Shown here in pieces: positions 41,609 to 51,418 of a stretch of 64,000 nucleotides of DNA (position 1 is the first letter of the stretch; the number at the start of each line of letters is the position of its first letter). The notes beneath the pieces are model-generated. The model was given only the letters and a program-made list of their open reading frames with translations, had not been told where the DNA came from and did not search any database. The stretch lies in NCBI RefSeq assembly GCF_026319365.1, contig NZ_JAPDMS010000001.1, forward strand, positions 1,180,456 through 1,244,455, written 5' to 3'. This stretch comes from Methylophaga sp. OBS1 (GTDB lineage: Bacteria > Pseudomonadota > Gammaproteobacteria > Nitrosococcales > Methylophagaceae). Both the position numbers and the translations under genes were made by a program.

Positions 41609-43393
41609 ATGAAAAGTAATTCAAAAAATAAAATTACCGTTATCGATTTGTTTGCTGGCCCGGGGGGGCTCGGTGAAGGTTTCAGCAACTGTCGTCCCAA
41701 CTCCCCATTTCAAATTGCAATGTCTGTCGAGTACGAAAAAAACGCACATGACACGCTGACATTGCGGTCTTTTTATAGAAAACTCACTAAACAAGAGCGT
41801 GAACTCTTCTACTATCCATACATCACCAGTAGTGATGAAGATACCAAGAAAGCCAGAAAGGAAGAGATGATCCAGAAATGTCGTGATAAATGGGACGAAG
41901 CTCGCAAAGAAACTCTTTTAAAACCTCGAGCACTGGGTAAACCTGATAAGTGGAAAAAAATACGAAAAGGTGAGCCAATCAGCGATGTAGATGACAAGGA
42001 AACTCAAGATGAATTGGAAATCATTGAGCGTATCAGACAAATTAAATCTTCAACTACTGGACCCTTAATAGTCATTGGTGGACCACCTTGTCAGGCATAT
42101 TCCGTTAATGGCAGAAATAGAATCAAGGCAATAAAGGATTACTCACCTGAAAATGATGAGCGTTTTTTCCTCTATCAAGAGTATTTGAGAGTAATTGATG
42201 AAGCTGATCCAGATGTCTTTGTCATGGAAAATGTCGAAGGCATACTGAGTGCAAAACTGGCCACAGGTGAACTGATTTTTGAACGAATCAAACGTGAACT
42301 GGTAAGGCCTGACAAAATTGAGGATAACGAACATTACGACATATATTCACTTGTCCGTGAACCAGATGAACCAGCTACAGATACTGCTGGGCCTCTCTAC
42401 AAAAGCAATAAGAAATTAGTTATTAACGCAAGTAAATTTGGAGTTCCTCAAGCTCGCAAGCGCGTGATACTTCTCGGTATCAAACACAAGTACGGTCCTG
42501 TTGATGATTTTATGAGGGAAGATGTCCTACCCACCCCTTCAACAAGTGAGTTACTGAGCGGCTTGCCTAAGCTCAGAAGTGGTATCAGCCAAAAAAGTGA
42601 AACATTGAACGATAGCCATAAAAACTGGATATCTACTTGGGAAAAAAATCGAGACCATTTGATTTCAATTCTCTCTGATAAGAGAGAAATAGAACGGGTC
42701 ATCGATAGAAATAATAAAAAATTATCGAACTTCAATTCCAAGGATGCTGAGAAGATCAGAACATCCTTTGCTAATACCCTCAAAGAAGTCGAGCAACTCA
42801 AACTATCCGGGGATATCACTGACATTAATGCAGGTAGGGGGAATGCGCTTTTTTGTAAGCAAGAAGGCAACAATCCCCCATACGATGACAACTTCAAATA
42901 TAAATACCCAGATCTATATAACTGGTTGAATAGAAGTCTCGATGGCGTTCCAAATCATGATACCAGGCAGCACATGATTAGTGACCTGCAAAGGTATATG
43001 TTTTCTGCATCATGGGCAAATGCACACAAACATCAGAAAAGTCCTTTCCCAAAGAGTAAAGATTTTCCATTTGCATTATCGCCAGACCATAAGAACTGGG
43101 AGTCTGGTAATCAAGCAGATAGGTTCAGGACTATTGGCTCAGATATGGTCCCTCTGACCATCACAAGTCACTTAAGAAAAGATGGTCATGCCCAAATACA
43201 TTATGATGCTAGTCAAAATAGATCTTTAACTGTCAGAGAGGCAGCCAGAATACAAACCTTTCCCGATGACTATTACTTTGAGGGAACCAGAGGCTGGCAA
43301 TACCAACAAGTCGGAAATGCAGTACCAGCATTTCTAGCTAAACAAATAGCCAACCATGTTCTTAAAATTTTAGAAAAAAAGGGGCTTTTCTAG
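41609..43393 (+). CDS. C-5 cytosine DNA methyltransferase
   Basis: 594 residues from ATG 41609-41611; upstream in-frame starts exist from 41501 but overlap vsr and precede no motif. Motif I is DLFAGPGGLGEGF, IV is VIGGPPCQAYS with the catalytic Cys, VI is MENVEGI, VIII is QARKRVILLG, IX/X are LTVREAARIQTFPDDYYF and QQVGNAVP. Between motifs II and IV there is an insertion of about 90 charged residues, and the target-recognition region is long. It is the protective methylase of the island. Confidence 0.93.
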   Translation: MKSNSKNKITVIDLFAGPGGLGEGFSNCRPNSPFQIAMSVEYEKNAHDTLTLRSFYRKLTKQERELFYYPYITSSDEDTKKARKEEMIQKCRDKWDEARKETLLKPRALGKPDKWKKIRKGEPISDVDDKETQDELEIIERIRQIKSSTTGPLIVIGGPPCQAYSVNGRNRIKAIKDYSPENDERFFLYQEYLRVIDEADPDVFVMENVEGILSAKLATGELIFERIKRELVRPDKIEDNEHYDIYSLVREPDEPATDTAGPLYKSNKKLVINASKFGVPQARKRVILLGIKHKYGPVDDFMREDVLPTPSTSELLSGLPKLRSGISQKSETLNDSHKNWISTWEKNRDHLISILSDKREIERVIDRNNKKLSNFNSKDAEKIRTSFANTLKEVEQLKLSGDITDINAGRGNALFCKQEGNNPPYDDNFKYKYPDLYNWLNRSLDGVPNHDTRQHMISDLQRYMFSASWANAHKHQKSPFPKSKDFPFALSPDHKNWESGNQADRFRTIGSDMVPLTITSHLRKDGHAQIHYDASQNRSLTVREAARIQTFPDDYYFEGTRGWQYQQVGNAVPAFLAKQIANHVLKILEKKGLF

Positions 43394-43419
43394 GCTGTAT
43401 TGGTAGCATTTATCCCTAA

Positions 43420-45519
43420 TCAGACAAAATCAAAGCCATTCAGGTATGCCTGCTTCCTCACATCCATCACCACTTTGCTCTCCCTCTCACTTGGGAACCA
43501 CTTACCACTACTTATGAAAGAGCATTTTTCAGGTAAGGCAACATTTTTATGGTCGATCGGATAGCCCATATTTTTAAAAAACTCCTTGATTGCGAGCCAC
43601 TCATCCGCTGTCACTTCCATAACGGATGTTTGTGACTCAATTTGGGCACCTGCCTCATTTATCTCATCATTTTTGTGTTCTGCCTCTCTTTTCTGCTCTG
43701 CATCCACATAGTCTGCTCTGTTGATGAGGCTCAAATCGTAATCAAGTTTTTTGACAAGATTCCAACCTTTCTCTGATTTACAGAACTCAGAGGGGTTACC
43801 AACACCCTGTCTAAAATTCGGATCGAGTATTTTTTCTCTCACAAACTTAGCAAGGCTAACTATCTCATCTAAAAGTGATGAGGAAACTGACTGGTTTTTG
43901 AAGATTCGTTCCAAGTTTATGTCTTTACCATCTTTGATAAGAAGGTGCCTGAGTAGTGCCAATGTAAATGTAACTGTCTCAGCCTTGAAACCTTTCTCTT
44001 CCTTGTACCAGTCTGACTTTAAGATGGCAGAGTCTGCGGATTTGAAGAGTATAGCCTTCGCAATCAGCTCTCTGTAAAAGGCATGCTTAAAGCTTGAGTC
44101 GTCCTTGTCATACTCATCTGCTATTTTTGCCCCTAATAATCTCAGGTTAGCTTGGGCACCCTTTTTAACCTCATGAGGGTTCATTCGCCAGGTATTCTCA
44201 AACTTTGCCATGTCCGTTTTATTGAATTTCTGATTTTTGGGAAACTCAAGTTCAAACTGGTTTCGTTTCGCAGAACTCAAAGCTCGTATTCTAGTTCCAT
44301 ATTGTCCGCGAGCCCGCTCATAAAACCACTTCGTGGATAAGCCAGATTCACCTGCAGGCATTGGTATTGTAAGGGCAAGTTTCTCCAGATTCAGATGGAA
44401 AGGATGATTAGATACAAGATCAGACTTCTGGATCGCATTTTGTGTGTTAGCGTATTGTGAAATTTTAGACTTTAGAATCTCTCTTTTTTCTTCCTCAGTA
44501 ATGACTGTCAGCTTCATCTGGACGAAAACTTTCGAGAGATCTATGTCTTTATACCTCAACTCTCCTATTCCACCTTTTTCACGAGGTGAAAAATATATCG
44601 AAGCGGTTGTCTGGCCCCCGTTTACAATCTGCAAGTCATCAAGACTCGTAATCACCTCTCTGCCATCAATAACCTCTGTTTTGATTCCAGTAGCGGTACA
44701 CGTCAACCCATTGTTATAGGAGAAGAAATTTTCAGGCTCGGTCAGAAGTGCCTTTCTGATGCCGTTATTGACCGAGGACCTGAAGTCTAGAAATGTCCTA
44801 ACATTTGCTTCAAGAAGTCTTTGACCATATTCATCGTAAAGTTTGCTGAGAACCTCACCAGGCACAACACAGAGGTATGTACTTGTATCTTCTGGATTAA
44901 TGTTAGCTGGAAGAACACTCAGGCCTTTACAAAGCTCCATAAAGTCAACTGTAAATGGTTCATTTTCCGTACCTGAATCATTCAGTATTCGGATTCGCTC
45001 TATGTCCCAAATTTCAATTGAGGTTGGTAAACCTTTAATGTCCTCAATTTCTATTTTCTTAACCCGGTCACTGAGTTTCTTGTCTGTAAGAATAACCACC
45101 CTGCACTTAATTGCATCAGGTAGAAAATAAGCCATACTCGTGGCTATAACTCTATCGGTAGATTCTTCAAGCTCATCCAAGAACGACTTGTCTTCAACCT
45201 TATCTAGAAAGCGCTCTACCTTTTTACTTAATTTGAGAATATCGGCCTTATTGATGGTTGAGATCTCATCCAGGCCTTCGTAATCAGTGATGATTCCTGT
45301 CAGCGACTTTTCAAGGTCATTCCAACTGTATCCGTCTATTTTGAGACCTTTATTAGAGTTCCTGTAGGGCGAATACTCAACGTTATCCAAAATACCGGCC
45401 TCAGATAACGACTCTGAGATATCTTCAAAAAACTTCTCTTCTTCAGCTGAGAGGTGGGATTCTGCTGCAAGTTTAATCCGGTTAAGGAACTGTTCCCTAA
45501 ATTCTAATAATTCATCCAT
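43420..45519 (-). CDS. AIPR-domain protein (abortive-phage-resistance type)
   Basis: 699 residues. The AIPR core is visible in the middle (about 255-330): NNGLTCTATGIKTEV, then LQIVNGGQTTASIYFS. The N-terminal third and C-terminal third have no motif I recognise. AIPR proteins occur in phage-defense operons together with Z1 and DUF4420 proteins, although the activity is not well known. It is the last gene of the operon, overlapping DUF4420 by 8 bp, and converges on the methyltransferase. Confidence 0.88.
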   Translation of the reverse strand: MDELLEFREQFLNRIKLAAESHLSAEEEKFFEDISESLSEAGILDNVEYSPYRNSNKGLKIDGYSWNDLEKSLTGIITDYEGLDEISTINKADILKLSKKVERFLDKVEDKSFLDELEESTDRVIATSMAYFLPDAIKCRVVILTDKKLSDRVKKIEIEDIKGLPTSIEIWDIERIRILNDSGTENEPFTVDFMELCKGLSVLPANINPEDTSTYLCVVPGEVLSKLYDEYGQRLLEANVRTFLDFRSSVNNGIRKALLTEPENFFSYNNGLTCTATGIKTEVIDGREVITSLDDLQIVNGGQTTASIYFSPREKGGIGELRYKDIDLSKVFVQMKLTVITEEEKREILKSKISQYANTQNAIQKSDLVSNHPFHLNLEKLALTIPMPAGESGLSTKWFYERARGQYGTRIRALSSAKRNQFELEFPKNQKFNKTDMAKFENTWRMNPHEVKKGAQANLRLLGAKIADEYDKDDSSFKHAFYRELIAKAILFKSADSAILKSDWYKEEKGFKAETVTFTLALLRHLLIKDGKDINLERIFKNQSVSSSLLDEIVSLAKFVREKILDPNFRQGVGNPSEFCKSEKGWNLVKKLDYDLSLINRADYVDAEQKREAEHKNDEINEAGAQIESQTSVMEVTADEWLAIKEFFKNMGYPIDHKNVALPEKCSFISSGKWFPSERESKVVMDVRKQAYLNGFDFV

Positions 45520-46489
45520 CTGATAATAGATCCTTTATTCCATCCAGAATACGATGTTTGCCAAGTGCATTTTCATCGATTGAATAACTCACCCTTACGA
45601 TACTAGGACCAGGTATATTTTCAGGAACGAGTCTGGGGAAATCATCATCGACCTCATATATAGCATGGTCGACTTCTATAAATTTGGTCTTCAACTGGCT
45701 TTGGGTTGCTTTTCCATAAAGTGATGCAGCTTTCTGCAGGAAATCACGTTTAGAAACAGGAGAAAACTCCAACTCTTGAACAATCTCCAGATAGAGGTCT
45801 TCAAGACTCAAATCATCCTGTTCTTTAGTATTAACAATACGCAGAGTCAGTAAATATAACTTTTCCGTTCGTTTCTGGAGTTGCTCCAGTGACGAGATTC
45901 TTATCTCATTCCCATCGCCGGATTGGGAAGTTTTTACCTCTATGCTGGTTTCCCCAAGCGTAAAATCCTGTTTTTTCTTAAGTGGTCCAACCCAGCCTGA
46001 CACTGCTTTGTCTATTTGTAAGTGTGGAGAAATATGTTTTTTCAGCGTATAGAGCTCTCCCCAGAAGCCGACCAACTCACTATGCCTCAGCCCCTCTCTG
46101 GAGGGTTTCAAGAACTCTCCCCAAGATAAAATACGTTCAACAGCGTGCTGGAATAACTTTAGCCCTTGATGTGAGGAACAATAATGAGCGATGTCCTTGG
46201 TAACAGTAGAGAATTTGTCTTTTAATTCATCCTCGACAAGAGTGCAGACTAATCTAGTAGAACTGTTCATTTTTACCATGTCTACCCGTAAACAGGACAC
46301 TTTGAGGTCTGTATCCACCTCGCAGATTACAGGCTCTTCTATGAAAAAAAGTTTCTGACCTGCTTCATCAACAGAGACCCAGAAGCGATCGTCCTCAGAG
46401 TAAAGCCTGCGAGCAGATTTTGGATAAGTGCCTTGTTCAATATCAGCCCAAGGATCATCTTTGAAAAAGTCGTAGAGACTAGCTGTCAT
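45512..46489 (-). CDS. DUF4420/PD-(D/E)XK nuclease-fold protein
   Basis: 325 residues. The nuclease core runs GFWGELYTLKKH, then the Asp in KKQDFTLGETSIEVKTSQSG, where the E-x-K pair is present, so the PD-(D/E)XK active site appears complete. It probably is the DNA-cleaving component of the system. Overlaps Z1 (11 bp) and AIPR (8 bp). Confidence 0.88.
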   Translation of the reverse strand: MTASLYDFFKDDPWADIEQGTYPKSARRLYSEDDRFWVSVDEAGQKLFFIEEPVICEVDTDLKVSCLRVDMVKMNSSTRLVCTLVEDELKDKFSTVTKDIAHYCSSHQGLKLFQHAVERILSWGEFLKPSREGLRHSELVGFWGELYTLKKHISPHLQIDKAVSGWVGPLKKKQDFTLGETSIEVKTSQSGDGNEIRISSLEQLQKRTEKLYLLTLRIVNTKEQDDLSLEDLYLEIVQELEFSPVSKRDFLQKAASLYGKATQSQLKTKFIEVDHAIYEVDDDFPRLVPENIPGPSIVRVSYSIDENALGKHRILDGIKDLLSDG

Positions 46490-49343
46490 TTTCGTCTGTC
46501 TCCTCTTCTACCCCGGCCCCTTCGTCAAATTCTGGCTCATCATCAATAAAGGCCGTCATATCACGCCACACCTTATTTGTGAGGTAGCTGACTTTTGTAT
46601 TTTTTCTGATCCGTTCTATTTCATCCTTAGGTTTATTTTTGAGGTTGTCCGGCTCCGGAAAAGACAATGAATAACCGACAGTGACATCTGAGTGAGGCTT
46701 ATCCACACCATCATTATTACCTTTAGTTCCCTTAACACCACTTTTCGCTTTAACAACTGCAGTAGCGAAGGTATACAAAATTAGCCCGGGGAAGTCTCTG
46801 TCTGGATGCCTTATGTCATCTGTAACCGAATCAGAACGTGTGCTTACAAACTCACTTTTGGGAAGAAATAACCTTTCGTCTGTTTTCTCACCCAACTCTG
46901 AGCTGGGCTGTCTCATTGTTTGCTTGTTTCTTGAATAGGTGAGTTTTCGTTTAGCAGCCTTAACTAAGCCCACTGGTGACGGGAAGGTATAGTTCCCTGG
47001 CAGTGTAATGTTATATTCTTCGAGAAGCTTCTTTGACCACCACGTATCAGGTGAGTTACCTGTGAAATTTTTTACACACACCCTGAAGTTAGGTAACCCG
47101 TTCAATTTCAGCTTTTGAATGTACTGTTCAATCAGATAATCAGGAATTTCGTCCTCAGCGAGCTTCATCATTTGCATGAACGCTATTACATCCTCATGAT
47201 TCACATCATAGAAAAGCGTTGAGCCATTATCTGTCTTGGTGTGTTTATAAAGCTTCTCAAGGTTGGCTATAAATCCATTCACAGTATTTATATTATTGTT
47301 GTTTGATTGATCATCAGTGAAGAACTCAAACCTTCTGATCCTCGAGCCAGACAAGTCCATCGATCTGGTATAGGCTTCAGCTGTATCCATCTTCTGTTTT
47401 GCAGTTACAAGGAGTGCGCCAGGATAGTCACGAACCTTCAAGCCAAACTCGCTTGGCGTTTTTTTCTGTCGGGACATTCTCTCAAGCTCGTGATAGAGCT
47501 CCTGAATAGCCTCAGAAATGAAGGTATACCATTCAAGTGACTCTTCAGTGAGATATAACTTGCATAGGTCTTTATAGCCAGGCCTGTAGCCAAACCAGCG
47601 ACACATCTGCATCAGTGTGTCGTACATTTTTGAATTACGTGTGAAGTATGAAACCGTAAGTCCTTCCAAGGTGAGCCCCCTAGAAAGCTTGTGTCCTCCG
47701 ACGACAATTACAGCCAGACCATTCTCCTGATAACGACTATAATCCAGTGTGTCGCCTTTTCCGTGAACCGCCAAGACCTCCGTCTTGAAAATTGCCTGTT
47801 TCAGGAAAGGATAGATATCCTCAAAACTTTCCGGAATATCATAGAAGCGGTTGTTAAAAGTTTCTCTAAGTTGATTGATGAGAGATGATTTTATAACTGC
47901 TTTATCTGAAGAGTATCCAAGTGCAAAATCAGCTGCATTTCTTATTTCACCTACATAAGAATCAATCATCCCGGCCAACTGATCCTGCAGAGCAGTGAGG
48001 TGCGTCATATTGACTAGCATCGTGTTATGGGCCCGACTCTCTTTTCTGCAGCTTCTACAAGCTGTGACGATAAGAAAAGCTCTGACCGCATCTTTCAGAG
48101 ACTCTGATAAATCTGTCAGTTTAGATGACTTATTACTCTTGTTAGGTATGGTTGTGTGGTAATCATCAACAACAATTACCGGACTGGATGAATCATCATC
48201 TTCTTCAGACAGAAAGAAGTGATTTTGTCCGACGTAATTATCTGGAATTGGCATCTTCACCATGAAATTCTCAGGGAAAAGATCATCACCAATCAGTTCA
48301 TCCCCATCCTCGTCAGGATCTATAAAGATATTGGCAAAAGGTGTCGCTGTATAACCGATGTAAGTTGAACGCTCAAACAGATTCAGCAGACTTCGGATAC
48401 CAGCATTGATGGTGGTAACTTTTGATACTTTTTTCTTTGTGTTGATGGATGCATAGTCAGCCTCATCATCAATCAAGAGAAGTGGCATTTTGAGTTTGAT
48501 ATTATTCTCAGGGTCAAGATCATGCTTGTCTGTAATCCACTTGTTCACACTCTTGAGAACCGATGCCCACTTTTTTATGACGAGAACCACAGGCGCATTG
48601 ACCTGTGTAAATGGAAACCTTATCTGTTCAAGATTCTTATGAAAGTCACTCTCTGTGGAAGTAAATGTAAAAACTTCCAGATCCTTATCTCTATATAAGC
48701 CAACACCTACCCTCTCAGCATTGCCTGTATTCAATTTAGCCAAGTGAGAAGATTCTCGACCAGTCACTCCCTCATCTACACGCTCCTGAGTCTGCTTTCT
48801 CAACTCATTCAGGTGTCCACCGAGCAGAATAATTACCTTATAACCAGCATCGATACCTTTATTAATGAGACCAAGATAATTCTGAGTCTTTCCTGACTGA
48901 ACATTACCCATTACCAGGCCTTTGCGTTTCCAAGGGCCTGTTAAATTCGGGTCACCACTCGCGTCAAGAATTTCATCTATGACTTTCTCTGTGTCATTTA
49001 TGACACTCTCTGAACGGCCGTTATCAACTAAAAGTTCTCTATATGCATTCCAATAGTTCCATGAGATATCGGCACGTTTATGATTAAGCCATCTCTCAAC
49101 ATCCTTACTTACCAGTGAAGTGCTCTGTTCCTGGATATCAATGTTGATACTGGACTCAACCCTGAACTTGATTAACTTCCAGTCTTCATCTGTAAAATCA
49201 TCATATTGTCGTAGAGGGCTGGATCGGAGATGCTCGACAAGACTATCAATGAATGCGACATCTACTATTTGCCCTGCTTTTTTTGCCTCTTCACATAGGC
49301 GAAAAATATTCTTGAATGAATCTTCTAGTCTTGCTTTTTCCAT
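46479..49343 (-). CDS. Z1-domain P-loop ATPase (helicase-like)
   Basis: 954 residues. Walker A is VMGNVQSGKTQNYLGLI (about 150-166), Walker B is LLLIDDEADYASIN (about 295-308), and the C-terminal helicase-like motif is LMQMCRWFGYRPGYKDL (about 605-620) following GGHKLSRGLTLEGLTVSYF. The Z1 name refers to this family of endonuclease/helicase-like proteins linked to restriction systems. It is the motor candidate of the operon. Overlaps the ATPase gene upstream by 19 bp. Confidence 0.92.
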   Translation of the reverse strand: MEKARLEDSFKNIFRLCEEAKKAGQIVDVAFIDSLVEHLRSSPLRQYDDFTDEDWKLIKFRVESSINIDIQEQSTSLVSKDVERWLNHKRADISWNYWNAYRELLVDNGRSESVINDTEKVIDEILDASGDPNLTGPWKRKGLVMGNVQSGKTQNYLGLINKGIDAGYKVIILLGGHLNELRKQTQERVDEGVTGRESSHLAKLNTGNAERVGVGLYRDKDLEVFTFTSTESDFHKNLEQIRFPFTQVNAPVVLVIKKWASVLKSVNKWITDKHDLDPENNIKLKMPLLLIDDEADYASINTKKKVSKVTTINAGIRSLLNLFERSTYIGYTATPFANIFIDPDEDGDELIGDDLFPENFMVKMPIPDNYVGQNHFFLSEEDDDSSSPVIVVDDYHTTIPNKSNKSSKLTDLSESLKDAVRAFLIVTACRSCRKESRAHNTMLVNMTHLTALQDQLAGMIDSYVGEIRNAADFALGYSSDKAVIKSSLINQLRETFNNRFYDIPESFEDIYPFLKQAIFKTEVLAVHGKGDTLDYSRYQENGLAVIVVGGHKLSRGLTLEGLTVSYFTRNSKMYDTLMQMCRWFGYRPGYKDLCKLYLTEESLEWYTFISEAIQELYHELERMSRQKKTPSEFGLKVRDYPGALLVTAKQKMDTAEAYTRSMDLSGSRIRRFEFFTDDQSNNNNINTVNGFIANLEKLYKHTKTDNGSTLFYDVNHEDVIAFMQMMKLAEDEIPDYLIEQYIQKLKLNGLPNFRVCVKNFTGNSPDTWWSKKLLEEYNITLPGNYTFPSPVGLVKAAKRKLTYSRNKQTMRQPSSELGEKTDERLFLPKSEFVSTRSDSVTDDIRHPDRDFPGLILYTFATAVVKAKSGVKGTKGNNDGVDKPHSDVTVGYSLSFPEPDNLKNKPKDEIERIRKNTKVSYLTNKVWRDMTAFIDDEPEFDEGAGVEEETDENDS

Positions 49344-50683
49344 AAATGTTCAACTTCCTTAAGGAGATCACTAAATTCAATTTTTGTCTGATCGATACTG
49401 TTTGGTTTGGATGACATCTTTTCGTAGATGTGGTTGATAGGAAGAGTTGATGAGACGTCTATGAGGTATGCAACAAGTTTGTCAGCCGTTTCCTTGTCTA
49501 CATGTTCAAGTATATCTTTCAATCGATTGTTATCACGTGATAATTCGTAAGTGACCGTGGCCTCTCTATCATTCTCTCGTATATCCCAAAAGGAATTAGC
49601 CTCTTCTACTTGGCCACGATACCTATATGAGCGCTTTGATCTCTTGATAGGATCCTGTATCAGCTGTTTGAGTTTTGTTCTGATCTTGGTGGGTATTTCC
49701 AGCGTTGCTTTTTTTACATCTGTACCCCACTCTGAGTCCAGAGAAGCTGGCACATTAACCTCCACACGCGCCAGCTTTCCGAGCTGTGTCCACTGAGTTA
49801 ACCCATGCCAGCCGCCAGCGATAATGAGCCTGTTTGAACGGTAGACATACAAACCTTGATTGGCTGTGAGTTCGCCAGGTCCACCAAGATCATCAAGCTC
49901 TTTCTTGGTCAGTTTTGACTCATGAGGCAGTGTATGTACACGTATCTCAACTTTGCCACCTTTTTTTACCCTGAAGGATTGCGAGGGGCCTTCCTGATAG
50001 CCTTTAGATTTAGTCAAAAAAGGGTCGATTGGTGTTATTGCCTGCCTGTTTATAAAAATTCTTAGACCTGATTGCAGGAACTTATGAAAATAGAGTGAGA
50101 GAAACTTTTTTAATGCAGCAATATCAGCTGAGACTGTGGTTTCAATTTCTCCCTCATTTAAATCAGAATATCTATAGATCTGCTCCCAAATGAGGGTTGT
50201 GCCTGAGGAAAGTGAATTAATCTCTTCTTGGTAAAGCAGATTGAACTGTTCAACTTGCGGCAGTCTAATCAGCCATGCATTTTTTTCTTCTACAAAATTC
50301 AGGTCCCAGATTGCGACAGCCGGACTAGAACCACTGGTTTTAGAAATGACAGTTAGTATTTTTGCCTGAGAGAAACTTGCTGTTTTCATTCCAGAACCAA
50401 AGCGTCCCAAATCGTTCTCATGCCTCTCCTCGAAAGGGTCTCTGCAGCTGATCCTCATGTTTTCGATCAACTCATCACGGCTCATACCAAAGCCATCGTC
50501 AGTAATTCTCAGTTTTACTGAATTACCTCTTATCTCTGCATCAACCCAAATATTCTTGGCTTGAGCGGTAATGGAGTTATCAATAATGTCTGCAATGGCG
50601 CTGTTGAGGTTGTAGCCAATGCTACTAAGCGTTCTTATGTGTGCGATTGGATTTGGAGACAGGTCTATGTGTTCAGACATCAA
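49325..50683 (-). CDS. GHKL (MORC/MutL-like) ATPase
   Basis: 452 residues. The ATP lid motifs are NSAIADIIDNSITAQAKNI (N box, with the magnesium-binding Asn), ITDDGFGMSRDELI (G1), and LGRFGSGMKTASFSQ (G2). These are typical of bacterial MORC/MutL relatives of histidine-kinase-like ATPases in restriction operons. The C-terminus reads SDLLKEVEHLWKKQ. It overlaps both neighbours, so it is coupled in expression. Confidence 0.92.
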   Translation of the reverse strand: MMSEHIDLSPNPIAHIRTLSSIGYNLNSAIADIIDNSITAQAKNIWVDAEIRGNSVKLRITDDGFGMSRDELIENMRISCRDPFEERHENDLGRFGSGMKTASFSQAKILTVISKTSGSSPAVAIWDLNFVEEKNAWLIRLPQVEQFNLLYQEEINSLSSGTTLIWEQIYRYSDLNEGEIETTVSADIAALKKFLSLYFHKFLQSGLRIFINRQAITPIDPFLTKSKGYQEGPSQSFRVKKGGKVEIRVHTLPHESKLTKKELDDLGGPGELTANQGLYVYRSNRLIIAGGWHGLTQWTQLGKLARVEVNVPASLDSEWGTDVKKATLEIPTKIRTKLKQLIQDPIKRSKRSYRYRGQVEEANSFWDIRENDREATVTYELSRDNNRLKDILEHVDKETADKLVAYLIDVSSTLPINHIYEKMSSKPNSIDQTKIEFSDLLKEVEHLWKKQD

Positions 50684-51029
50684 CGATATCCTCTAGGAAA
50701 TAATTGCATGAACGCAGAACCCTCTGAAAAGCAATGTTCTCTCTAACATCAAGGCCATCTGCGTCAGCCGCAAAATATGCAATTTTTAACGATTTTTTTA
50801 GATAGACCGTATCAACCAGAGGAGCTATCAGACCATCTAGCGGATGATCAGAGTCAAAAAAATTATCTATTGAGTTTCTGAGTGCGTTTTCATCGACAAT
50901 TTCGAAACAGTCCTTGATTTGTTCGATAATTGACTGTTCTTCGACTTCAGATAGAACCCCATCAGCCATACAGACGTGAAGGGAAAGGTTTAGAATTGCA
51001 GTAATAGTCTCTTCAGTAATGCTTTCCAT
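50673..51029 (-). CDS. TerB-like protein, first gene of the defense operon
   Basis: 118 residues. TerB-fold helical-bundle signature: VCMADGVLSEVEEQSIIEQI near the N-terminus and IAYFAADADGLDVRENIAF near the C-terminus, with the paired acidic residues after ADG. TerB-like domains bind metal in tellurite-resistance and stress systems and are found in phage-defense clusters. It overlaps the GHKL ATPase by 11 bp. The assignment is from pattern only. Confidence 0.7.
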   Translation of the reverse strand: MESITEETITAILNLSLHVCMADGVLSEVEEQSIIEQIKDCFEIVDENALRNSIDNFFDSDHPLDGLIAPLVDTVYLKKSLKIAYFAADADGLDVRENIAFQRVLRSCNYFLEDIVDV

Positions 51030-51370
51030 GCTATCAGGTTCCTGATTGGAGAAATTTGAGAATTACTTCACATTCAGAGACTACTAAATTATATAAAAAA
51101 CTAAAATCAATTTTTAGCTGTTAATTTAATATACGAGGCCAATGAATTTGTATGTTTTAACTCAAGGTGTATTTGCTCAGAAAACTTAGCATCCCATGTA
51201 ATAATCAACTACAGGCGACAGGAGATTAAAAATGTGTACATCAACTAAACTAACTAGTAATGATCTCAACAGAGTCTTTTAGATACTTTTCTTGTTCGTT
51301 GTATAGTTAAATCCCTTGCCACAACAATCAGCCTCAAAATAGAAATGACAGAAGCCACTCAGAAACAAAA
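51030..51370. other. A+T-rich gap with a possible gene remnant
   Basis: No full gene. A 16-codon frame with a good ribosome site lies at 51232-51282 (AGGAG at 51220, start MCTSTKLTSNDLNRVF). It could be the truncated start of a lost gene or a short leader peptide. Nothing else is recognised; the promoter of the defense operon should lie in the right-to-left part near 51040-51130, which is very A/T-rich. Confidence 0.4.
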
Positions 51371-51418
51371 GACACAAAAAAACCACCCGAGGGTGGTTTC
51401 TCTATTCGATTGGTGGAG
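51371..51418 (-). repeat. Right direct repeat, ssrA terminator and 3' end (attR-like)
   Basis: The repeat copy at the ssrA side. On the minus strand AACCACCC/GGGTGGTT form an 8-bp stem followed by a T run, giving the ssrA terminator. The copy at 40837 matches 31 bp with one mismatch and then degenerates. Confidence 0.8.

Larger units (their letters stand above)
40868..51370. mobile_element. A+T-rich defense island at the 3' end of ssrA
   Basis: About 10.5 kb bounded by direct copies of the ssrA terminator region. The sequence is visibly richer in A and T than the flanks, and none of the genes inside are housekeeping. Contents: vsr, a cytosine methyltransferase, and an operon of TerB-like, GHKL-ATPase, Z1, DUF4420 and AIPR genes. 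No integrase or relaxase is visible, so it is either a decayed element or mobilised in trans. Confidence 0.75.
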
